Positions 42,957 to 52,381 of a DNA stretch of 64,000 bases are shown here, one piece after another; the first letter of the stretch is position 1; every line of letters starts with the position of its first letter. The translations under genes and the position numbers were made by a program. Origin of the DNA: Phlebopus portentosus (lineage: Eukaryota > Basidiomycota > Agaricomycetes > Boletales > Boletinellaceae); assembly GCA_037892935.1 (NCBI GenBank), contig JAYXKI010000005.1, positions 868,001 to 932,000 on the forward strand, read 5' to 3'. The notes below the pieces were generated by a model. That model searched no databases. It was given only the letters and a program-made list of their open reading frames with translations, and was not told the origin of the DNA.

Positions 42957-45314
42957 TTAGATATATCCTCGACAAATCGCACTCCCACAAACGCACTTCG
43001 TCCGTCCTTCCGCGTCGAGCATCTCGATCATCATCCTCTTCCACTTTTACTTTTCCCTTTGCTTTCCCCTTCTTCTTATCCTTCTTCTTTCTTCCTGTCG
43101 GACCGGTTGCACGCTCCCGCGCAGCAGATGGATTATAGTCTATCGTGATTTCTTTCTTTGCGGGTATGTCTTCTGCGGCGGCTAGGACTATGTATGGCAT
43201 GTTCACCTGTGAACAGTCTATGCTTCGCTAAGCGAAATTGGGGAGGTGAGAGGGAGCTTACGTCAACTGGAGCATCGAAGACCATTGAATAAACGATGGC
43301 GTTGGGATTACACGAATGACTGGACACCTGTCAGAGTAGGTTAGGACCCGACCAAGTAAAGTACATACTTTACAAATCGTGTCCAATTTCCTATCAGCGC
43401 ACCAGATTAGCAGAAAGTTACAAAACAAGTACAGGGCATCCAAAGCGTGACACGCACCTTCCTTGTAGGCACAAACAGAGTATCGCGGCAGACCTTCCTC
43501 GTCATCCCGGATATCAAGATCAAAGGAATACTCTCTCTCGTCTGCAGGGAGTCGGGCCAGTTGTTCGCGTCTCCTGTAGGCATGGTCAGATGAATACTTG
43601 AAGGGGGTCAAAAGAGAAGATACTAACATAATCCTTCTGAAATACAGTTGAAGATTATTTGTATCAAAAAAAAAACAGGAAACAGGAATATGGACCCTTA
43701 CCCCGTGTAGAACCCAAGAATGGTTCCTCTAGGGATGTGAACAGGCGATCTTGCTCCCCAGCCGTTTCTACGCGTCTTGAAAACCTGGATGGGTATACTC
43801 CTCGGCTTTTGCGCAACAGCATTATTGCACTCGGCTTTGCAGGCACAGTTCTTTGAATGAATGATATGTGAGCTCACGCGGTAAAGAAACCGATGTAAGA
43901 CAAATTAACCTCGTTACATTCGACGACTTCTCGCGTGTCGTGGAAAAGGAAGAGGCCCTAAGCAATCGTAAGTGAAGCACTGTACATGGCGACCGGAAGT
44001 GCTGTAGATTTACCTCATCGTCGTATGCGGTAGCCACTTCTCCGTGTTCGTCGACGCATTGGGACAGTTCCAAGCAAGAGCAAGTCGTGGGATCGACACA
44101 TCCGTCTTCGCATTCGCAACAAATCATGAACGCTTTGTTATCCTCTGTTCTTGGGTTGTCAACATCGACGTCACTAAAAACACCTATATCACTCGTCGAA
44201 TCCCAAAATAAATGAAGACTTACTAGGTGCAGCAATCCTCCAAGTACCTGAAGTAGGGAGGTAAGATCGGGCATTCCTCGTCGTCGACTTCATTCACTAA
44301 AGTTATTCTTGCGGCACCGATCTCTCTCACGACTTCATTCCAATGTTTCTGGAGCCGCATGCGCGGACTTGGTTGAGATTGGGGTCGTGGCGTTGGAGGC
44401 TGCTGCGATTGCAGATGTCTATTTCCATTTGTCGAAGATAGAGGGCTCTGCTTAATGCTGTTGATAGACGTCTAGGTTAAGAAACTTTCAATATGAGCTC
44501 GTATGAATTCTGAGAGAGAGGAAAGAGCACGTTACCGAAGAACTGACAAGCGTAGTATCCTCATCGGCGAGTCTCGAACCGGAAGCTCGACTGCCCGACG
44601 CAATGGACTCAGTACGTTTCCGTTTCCTAGAAGGCTCTGAAACGACAGAAGCACGAGATTCTTCTTTCACCATCGTTCTCTCCTCATCTTGCTCGTCTTT
44701 ATCCATCGCCAACCATTCGTCCCAAAGCTCAGGCTTCTTTCTCCACTTTCTCCGCTTCTCCTCATACGCGACAGCGCACTCGAACGTACGGAACTGATGA
44801 GGCTTGTACTTGTCTAGCTCCGCAAGGTCTATATCAGGCTTCTTAGCTGCCTTTTCGCGTCTTTCTTTAGCTCGAGCTGCGTCCCAGTTATCGAGGAGAT
44901 CGCTTGCACCAAGGAGACCGATGGTCCATGTCGTGCTCGTTCCATCGGGACGCTGCCATCCTTCCCACTCGACCTAGAGTACATCAGTAACAGCTTTTCA
45001 CTTCAGACACACAGATCACGCACTTGGTATCTATGATCTCCTTTGTGAATAACGCGTTCGAAGAGATATCAAATACATGGAAATACCTCTCACCTTTTAT
45101 CTCGATTCTGCAAGATCTCTTCACCCACAATGGATCCTACAGGCCACTCTTTGTCCTCTTCTCCCCAATCTTCTTCCGGACTGTCAGAAAGCTCGAAATA
45201 CTCATAGTCAGAGTTCGGTGGACGACTTTCTGAAGTTTCCTCGGTGTGAGAGCCTAGACTCGGTGAGCGTATTTCACGCCTTTCGCGAGTCCAATGCTTT
45301 CCTTTACGCGGCAT
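42957..45314 (-). CDS. Chromodomain-SET histone H3-K9 methyltransferase (Clr4/SUV39 type), post-SET out of frame
   Basis: Minus strand exons: 45094-45314, 45024-45030, 44536-44973, 44224-44471, 44014-44173, 43910-43957, 43702-43850, 43628-43636, 43458-43573, 43374-43390, 43262-43327 and 42957-43206; about 574 aa. An acidic N-terminus leads to a chromodomain (WPVGSIVGEEIL, YQVEWEGWQRPDGTSTTW). Then comes a long linker, and pre-SET: ITLVNEVDDEECP, CCECEDGCVDPTTCSC and ECNENCACKAECNN, Cys for the Zn3 cluster. The SET domain has GWGARSPVHIPRGTILGFYTG, EYSFDLD, RFVSSHSCNPNAIVYSM and EITIDYNP. This is the H3K9 methylase of heterochromatin. The frame then runs on without a post-SET, but in the next frame at 42957-42998 lie CVCGSAICRGYI and a stop, a perfect CxCx4C post-SET. 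A GACG tandem duplication at 42999-43006 separates them. A 97-nt GT-AG intron is a weaker alternative. PPT1 diverges 224 bases away. Confidence 0.88.
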
Positions 45315-45538
45315 TGTTGAGGGCCAACCTTCCAGCCGCTACGAATGGAGGTGGATGAGAAGACACGGCTCCAATAGAATTGTAGCATCCAACCAGAATT
45401 TGATCCTGATCCAAACACGCACATGACCCGTGAACTTACTTAAAGTAGAGTGGCGATCGCGCGTTTGATCGACACGTATTCTTTTGGTCCTCGTTCCGGC
45501 CAGCACATTCTTCCTGAGGTTGTCCACAGCCAAGTGCT
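45315..45538. promoter_or_regulatory. Compact divergent promoter SUV39-type / PPT1
   Basis: Only 224 bases lie between two start codons pointing outward, so the genes share regulatory sequence. No TATA box is clear. Confidence 0.5.
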
Positions 45539-46737
45539 ATGATCAGACCATCACATTTCGTCGTCGGCCTCATTCTATCATTATGCGCTTCGTCAACTCC
45601 GGTAGAAGACTCGTACCAGGCGCCGTTCGACGCTAGCTTACCGGTCGCGAAGAATACGTCGATTCGACCGTTGGTGTTATGGCATGGACTAGGTGCGTGG
45701 CTATCCCTGACTCTAACTCTCGCCTCATTGTGATGGCTCATTCGAAGCGGGCTTGTAGGAGACTCGTATGCATCGCCGGGAATGCTCGAGTTCGCAGAGC
45801 TCATCAAGGGCGTCCACCCAGGCATATTTGTTCACTCCATTTACCTCGACAAGAACCTCGATGCAGACCAACGTGCGGGGTTCTTTGGAAATGTCAACGA
45901 AGAAATAGACTTTGTCGCGGAGCAATTGGCAGGCGTCCAGGAGCTCAAGGATGGGTTTGATGCTATCGGATTTTCTCAAGGTGTGTTAAATTAGGGAGTG
46001 CTGCGGGCAAAATCCTTGTGGCGTGATAACTCATGTTTGCTGGCGTCTTGACCGTGACTGTTACAGGTGGACAGTTCCTGCGAGCATATGTGGAACGATA
46101 CAATGTCCCTCCAGTGAACAACTTGTTGACGTTCGGTTCGCAGCATATGGGCGTTGCGGACATGCCTCTGTGCCGGCCTACTGACCTCCTGTGTAATCTT
46201 GCCCGGAGAGCGGCGCGAGCTGGTGTCTATAGCGAATATGCTCAGAACAACCTTATTCAGGTATGTAGTGTCGCAACTCTTCACATCTTCACAACCATAT
46301 TAGGACACTTCCATTCCAGGCTCAATACTTCCGAGATCCTGACCGCCTTCCTGAATACTTCGCTTCAAATAAATTCCTAACATCAATCAACAACGAGCTT
46401 CCAGAGTCCGTCAACGAGACCTACACAGAGAACCTCGTCACGCTTTCAAATCTTGTCCTTATCCTCTTTTCGGAGGACAGACGGTTGTGCCGAAGGAATC
46501 AGCTTGGTTCGGGTCGTACGCACCGCTCAGGATGACGAATCAACGGATTTAGCCAAAGAGAGGAGTATCATCCCGATGCAGCTGCAGCCTACATACCTAG
46601 CGGATACGTTCGGCTTGAGGACGCTGGACGAGAGAGGCGGAGTGTCGTTCGAAGTATGTCAGGGCGAGCATATGCAAATTGCGCGGCACTGTTGGGAGCC
46701 GTTGGTCCGTAAGTATGCTGGTGGTAGTCTTGACTAG
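45539..46737 (+). CDS. PPT1: Palmitoyl-protein thioesterase 1, with two apparent frameshifts
   Basis: Exons 45539-45692, 45759-45980, 46067-46260 and 46320-46737. A signal peptide (FVVGLILSLCASSTP) opens the protein. Then come LVLWHGLGDSYASPGML, IGFSQGGQFLRAYVERY with the catalytic Ser in GFSQGG, NLLTFGSQHMGVADMP and LPEYFASNKFLTSINNE. The catalytic Asp is expected in SED before TVVPKESAWFGSY, and the His in GEHMQIA. PPT1 removes palmitate from Cys of proteins in the lysosome or vacuole. Exon 4 needs one extra base near 46476-46482 (likely GAGGACAGACGG missing an A) and another near 46515-46528. Total length 988 plus two equals 990, giving 329 aa, which matches the family. Two single-base losses in one exon point to assembly error rather than splicing; no introns of suitable size fit. 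Confidence 0.88.
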
Positions 46738-47142
46738 GACATTTTTCTTCCTATTCACTTTTCCATGGGCTTCTTGGGACCACACTAATGTTTTGTACAT
46801 TATCCTCACTCAAATGGCATTGATAATTGATCAGGTGAAGAAGCATCATGTGACGGACTTGCTCCTGTGTGTGGCGTTTGACTTTCAGCCTGAGACTATA
46901 TTTGGGTATTGTATGTTCTGGGTCTGGAAAGCGCATATCCCAATAGTCTGTTTCTCCACCATGATGCTCTTTGCGTCATTGCCGCCGATGCCCGTCCTCG
47001 ATCGTTGCTGGTCTGGATATCGTCAGTGCAGCGTCCATCTTATATCCGCTCATGCGTATAAAAGCTCTCTTTGTCTGGATGGATCGCAGAATTCCAGACT
47101 CTCTAGAGAACTACATTGGACATTGTATCGTAACGATTGACC
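46738..47142. other. Spacer between PPT1 and Rds1-like gene
   Basis: 405 bases in tandem arrangement. A TATA box at 47057-47064 belongs to the Rds1-like gene. Open frames running across the region from PPT1 do not resemble proteins. Confidence 0.5.
47057..47064 (+). promoter_or_regulatory. TATA box of the Rds1-like gene
   Basis: TATAAAAG stands 86 bases before the ATG at 47143, an ideal match and distance, consistent with inducible expression known for Rds1-type genes. Confidence 0.6.
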
Positions 47143-48761
47143 ATGGTATTATCAAGATTCGAGAACCTTGCTGTGCTTCCTCTGGTGCTCGCCATTCATC
47201 ATGTGTGTGCCGTACCAGTCGGTGCGGGCAATACCTCCGCTGCACCACCTCCTGTTGGCGGCTTAACAGAGAACCCACCAGCCTACGTCCCCTTGTCGGA
47301 TTTCGACTTCCAGTCATTGGTACGTTTCGACATATCTGGCTTACACGAGGGTCGCTCATCTATTGTATGTCGATAAACATAACAGAACCTCGGACTGAAC
47401 CAAGAATACATGGAACTCGACTTGTTCAACTTTGCGCTTCAGCGCTTCAGCTCGCACGAATTCGCCGCAGCGGGGCTTGGACCTAATGATGAAGAGCTCA
47501 TTGCGTTTATGGCTTCTCAGGAAGTCGGGCATGCAACGGCCTTGACTAACATTCTTGGAGGTTTGCTATTAACCTCGTCTAGTCCGATTATTGGCGAATT
47601 GTGATTTCTGTATCGTAGAGGATCGCGCAGCGAAGCCATGCAACTTCTCCTGGCCAATCAAGACCGTCCCTGAGTTCATCGACCTCTCGCAGCGAATCAC
47701 TCGTATCGGCGAATCTGGCGTCTTTGGATTTTTGAATAAGCTCAATTCGCGCTCGAGTGCTCAGATCTTGACTCAGTCCATTTCTACTGAGGTGAGTTCT
47801 CTCTCGTGCATTTTCTTCGACCCATGTCCATGGGAAGATATTCTGATCATTATTATTATTCGTTTTAGTCCAGACAGCAGTTGATCTTCCGTCAGTGGGA
47901 GGGATTGTTCCCTATGCCCGTGTGGTTTGAGACCGGTATTACTCAATCAATGCAGTGAGTCATTCGCAGCCGTCTACAGTATGGAATGTAATACTCTGTG
48001 TCTACGCTTGTCCCATCAAGGTGGACATTGATGGCTCCGTATTTTACGTCATGTCCGGCCTCCAACCCAGAGATAAAATGGAACAACGTCAGTTTCCCAG
48101 CAATATCCTAAATATCATGATCTTCTAAAGCCTGGACACGCCTTACAGTACCCCGCACTATACATAACGAACTCGTCCTCCTCTTCCAACAACATAACTT
48201 CGCACCAATTCTCCCCCCCAGCGATCGCCCCGAACGTGTCTTCAGGTCTCAGCTCCCCAGGCCAGACCGTACACTTCTCATTCGAAGCTCCCGGTAAAGC
48301 AATCGGACCGAACAACTGTTTCGTCACAGTGACGAATACAACCGGCTCACCCAGATTCGCTGCGTGGATTAGTCAATTGAACGTTACGTATACCGAGTTG
48401 GCTGAGGTGCGTGTTGGTAGTGGGGATGGGACTGGGACTGGGACGGCTTGTAAGTCGCCTTTCTTCGATCATCTCTATGCGAGATATTGATACTGATTTG
48501 CCAATTTGCTGCTCCACCATTGTTGGTAGCCACAATCCAGCCAGGCGGGACTGTCTTCCAAGGTAAAGACGACCCCATTGTGAACGGGACGATGTTCATC
48601 GTGCTCACCGACTCGGATCCATTCGGTACGTCTTCGTCTTCGTCTCCAAAAATGAACATTGTGCGATTTTTCTCCCTTCCCCCACTTCAGTGACTCCGTT
48701 CAACGTGAGCGAGCTAGATGCACACGTCGTCGCCGGGCCTGCCATCTACCAATCTGGATGA
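47143..48761 (+). CDS. Secreted Rds1-like protein with ferritin-like domain, 381 aa
   Basis: Exons 47143-47319, 47386-47560, 47619-47791, 47869-47954, 48021-48087, 48149-48449, 48530-48625 and 48691-48761 (1146 nt). A signal peptide (LAVLPLVLAIHHVCAVPVG) precedes a ferritin-like helical domain: NLGLNQEYMELDLFNFALQ, FMASQEVGHATAL, and CNFSWPIKTVPEFIDL. Glu and His in EYME and EVGHA are at the places of the di-iron ligands of the fold. The rest is a beta-rich region with several N-glycosylation sites (NNIT, NVSS, NVT) and ends AIYQSG. This is the fungal Rds1/ferritin-like family, induced by stress and nutrient state in fission yeast. Whether it binds metal is not known. All exon phases agree. 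Confidence 0.88.
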
Positions 48762-49427
48762 AAATAAGCGTAGCAATTTAACGTTGCCTATGCGTGATTT
48801 ATATTGAAGAGAGGAGAGTGAGAGGAATATGAAAAGCGAATGATATCAATCATACTTGTTTGGACAATAGTACATGTGATTTGTAGCATATTCAGTATAC
48901 TTCAGCTGTATATGATAGATCCATTTATCCGCTTATCCCAGGTCCGCGTCTTGCACGCCGACAATGACTTACACTGTTCACGTCGTACGATAGTCTGTAA
49001 ACGATATATCCAGATCTTGTTCAGCATTCATTGTGTCTACTACATCCGACTCCCCCTTCAGGACAACTATTCAGTAAACTATTGCCCTAACACCCAAAAA
49101 ACACCACCACCAGCCAAAAGGGAATAAGGAAAGGAATGTACGGGACCGTCAAAAACACCTATCAAAATATATATTAAATGAGTGAAATAATACGTTTAGG
49201 TTCAAATCGGTCTCTAAGTAGATGCGAGCTAGACCGGATAGTAGTTGAAAATGGATAGTTCGATAAAGGATAGTGGATATATGTTGCTGTTGCTCTTGTC
49301 GTGCTAGTTCCATGTATACAATATGATAGTGAAAGATAGAAAGGAAGGGAAAAGATGCATGTGTATGTATGTGCTGAGATAGCGACGTATGACTGTTGTA
49401 TATGGTGCCAGATGAATGGGACGAGGA
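48762..49427. other. Convergent intergenic region Rds1-like / mitochondrial carrier
   Basis: A 666-base AT-rich 3'-3' spacer with no supported gene. Confidence 0.5.
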
Positions 49428-50958
49428 CTACGAGAGCAAGAACTCCTTGACGAGCTCGTAAGTGTAGAATCTGATTTGATTTCCATCCATCAGCTAAAGT
49501 TGTCGGAGATGATATGTAGAAATCAATACGTACGAGGTGGCTATACTCGGCGCAACTTTGACTGAAGCCAAGCGAGTCTCAAGTCAGCACACCAGGAGAA
49601 AGAGATGTCGCCGGGAGATACGCACGCAAATTCGGCCAAATGCCCTTATACAGCCCCCTCAACCCCTCGTTTCTGATGACATATCTAAGCGCGTCAACGG
49701 CACCAGTATGATTAACACCCAAGCTCTTCATCCCCGTTACCTGCATCTTCCTCCTCAGCACATCCATAGGGTACGTCAAGGTCTGCGATATACTCCCCGC
49801 AAGCGCACCGCATAGAAGTTTTCTAAGCGCAGTGGGTTTCGTTCCGGGAGGCGTGATCCACCCGCGTAGAGCTTCGTACGATGCGAAGTTGATTCCGACG
49901 TAGGGCGCTACCCCGAATGTGGTTGCGGGCAGACCTCGGTAAAGAGCGCGCACACCACCTTCCTCTGCCATGACTTTGCGTGCCATACCAAGCATGGTCA
50001 GATGCGGGGGAGTCTTGCGTTTGAAGAGCGTGGGTGACTGGACGGATGAGGAAGAACTTTGGTACGCAGATGCGGAGGCAGTGGCGGAGACGGATGCAAA
50101 AGTCCGTACGGGCTGCGAATTGATAGATCCCGATGTCTGGGTGTTTGAGCCGGGTGACGTTGACGGACTAGGATTCACAGCGGAAGAAGTCGAAGCTTCA
50201 GGAAGCGCCATCGTCGCAGTTGCTATCGACAAACGTGATCGAACTAAATCAAGCGGGTATGTAGAGCCTGCCCGGACACATAAGCTAAAGGACGTAAGGA
50301 GAATAAAAATAGAACACTCACAGACCGAGGTTATCCCAGCCAGCGCACCAGCAAGTAAGCGGGTCGGCGTGTCGAGCTCCTTTGTTCCATATGAAGTAAG
50401 CCACTGCGATGTCCATGTCAGAACAGTATAATCAGAGAGTATCTTGTAGAGCGACGGACCTTCTTTAGTTGCTCATAGGTGGTGAATTGGACGGCACTAT
50501 AGGGGACGATGCGCAAACAGTTTATGCCGTTACCCCGCATGAAGCCCTTGAAGCCTTCCTCGTGCCACATGCGCACGAGGCTACGCCATACGCCCTTGTA
50601 AGCCTTGCCTGGTGACTCTGGCTGCACTTGTCTACGTAAAGCAAGAGTAATTCAGTGAAATCATGTTTGTGATATAACTAACGCACTGGATGATCTTAAG
50701 TCGCTCAAGCGGACTGACAACTGTTCGAGAAGCCGCTCCAGCCACGCCACCTGCGATGAAATAGGAGGAAATTTGCGGATTGAGATAGGCATTGAGAACA
50801 AATCTATTCTTGGAGTCTAGTTGTTGTGAATCCGACGGAGACGGTGCGGTGGAGACTGCGACGACAGGGACTGTATCTGTTGTAGGAGCTACTGCAGGGT
50901 GGCGGCCCTCTGAGAGGGAGGGTGAGGGCTGTTGTTGTTGTCGGGCGTGTGCAGACAT
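49428..50958 (-). CDS. Mitochondrial carrier, YPR011C-type (APS/PAPS carrier-like), 412 aa
   Basis: Six exons on the minus strand: 50687-50958, 50460-50631, 50322-50403, 49626-50267, 49534-49561 and 49428-49470 (1239 nt). Three carrier repeats are seen, each with the PX(D/E)XX(R/K) signature: SPLERLKI, then YPLDLVRSRL, then YPMDVLRRKM. Other conserved parts are FIAGGVAGAASRTVV, FMRGNGINCLRIVPYSAVQF and GVAPYVGINFASYE. The set closely resembles yeast YPR011C, which carries adenosine 5'-phosphosulfate and PAPS across the inner mitochondrial membrane. It is longer than usual: the N-terminus carries about 55 low-complexity residues, and repeat 2 has a Ser/Thr/Ala-rich insert of about 65 residues after RSRLSIATAT, on the matrix side. 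A CACGTG box lies about 155 bases upstream, as expected if sulfur genes are under Cbf1-like control, which is inference. Confidence 0.87.
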
Positions 50959-52381
50959 TGTTTGAATCTGCTATAAAGGTTGACATGAAAGAAGAGGAGA
51001 GAGAAGGACGGATGGCATGCGATGTGGAGAGAGAGAGAGAGAGACTGACTGAGGTATCGCATCGCCCAGACTTGCCGCTTCCGGGCCTGCTCCTAGAGAA
51101 ATTATCACGTCACGTGCAATGCGGTTAAACAGCACAGCCAACCAATCCAAGGCCATTACAACGTTGGCGCAAAGCACAACTGCATATGATTTGTTTCAGC
51201 CACGTAGCAAGCAGGAAAAAATATTCTGAGGAAATTCAATTTTCAAGCAAATACTTAGAGTAGTCTTACGCTATTACAGCGGTAGGGTAGTCGAGGAAGA
51301 AAGGACTTTCATGATTGACATTTCCTTATGTAGGCCAAAAATTTTGATTTGTCAAATACGGAAAACTTCACAGAAAACTAAAGAAGAGCATCGGTCATGA
51401 GTAACGTAAAGGTCTGTCCGGAGCGGTCGTTGGATACAATGTGGCCAACGGAGTCAGCAATCATCGGTGTTCACGGTGAGAACATTGAAACGACGACTCA
51501 GCTTCCGTCTCGTTTGGTTGGTTGACTCAGTTGAATCGAGTGATAGCGAGCAGAAAAGAACAATGGTCGTACTGGATTTGAATCCATGTTACTGATAAGA
51601 GTGACTTGAGCATCTGACAGAAACGCGTACGGGAAGATCAGAAAGGAAAGAGGAATAATACATTGTATCAAGGCTGATTGGGTTTCGGTGTCTCTAGCCC
51701 CTGACTGAATTGACTGTTGTTCACTGTCGTTGTATATAGTGACCAGATGTTCATCTCTCTCATTCTTTCTCACTGACGACGACGACGGGGTTGAAAGCCA
51801 CCAGTCGGAAAGCGGCGTTCGTGGTTTTTCAGTGACTACGATCTGCACTGATCTGCGTTCATATAACGCACTCGGCAGTGCCGTCGCTTGCCTCCTTATA
51901 TTTCCTTCTCTCATTTTCTACCATCACTATCATCATCACCTTCCCCTCTCCTTGTTTTCGTTTTCGACAGCATCTATCCTCGTCGAGAGGAAAACAGTAG
52001 TCTGACGGCGAGTAAGACAGACGGGTGGGATACATGGTTGCCATACATTCAAAGCACTAGTACTGTGCGTAAATAAGTAAAGGTCCATCCAGTTCGTGGC
52101 CCGCTAAGTACAAGTACTTTGCGCGGGTCTTTCCTATCTTCCATTTCATCTAGAACGTCCTCCTCGTTGTCGGCAGCGTCATCGCACAGCATCCATCAGC
52201 ACCTTCTTCAGTCTTCTTATCCCCTCTCGTCTGTTATGCTCCGCGATACAGCCACCACACATCACCATGCGTCAGACGCGAGCCAGCTCCCTCTAGCTTC
52301 AGCACCGGCACAGTCCTCCCCTCCCGGTTTTTCCTTCTCCTCTGCCCGTCGCAACACAGCTTTAACAAGTCCGCGACCGCT
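50959..52381. other. Divergent intergenic region carrier / RhoGAP
   Basis: About 1.4 kb. It includes a (GA)9 run at 51027-51044 and ACGTCACGTGC at 51107-51118. A CT-rich zone at 51895-51960 and 52120-52345 probably forms the RhoGAP leader. No gene is supported. Confidence 0.5.
51107..51118. promoter_or_regulatory. ACGTCACGTGC element (E-box) upstream of the mitochondrial carrier
   Basis: CACGTG at 51112-51117 in the same 11-base context found at about 22021-22031. It lies about 155 bases from the carrier start codon on the minus strand. Confidence 0.4.

Noticed and set aside
45023..45094. Apparent frameshift in the chromodomain
   Set aside because: A 7-nt exon at 45024-45030 (acceptor CATAG, donor GTGCGT) restores YQVEWEGW in frame.
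51574..51585. GGATTTGAATCC resembling a tRNA T-arm
   Set aside because: It is a simple palindrome. Loop and stem positions do not fit a 5-bp T-stem with a 7-nt loop, and no matching acceptor stem is present.
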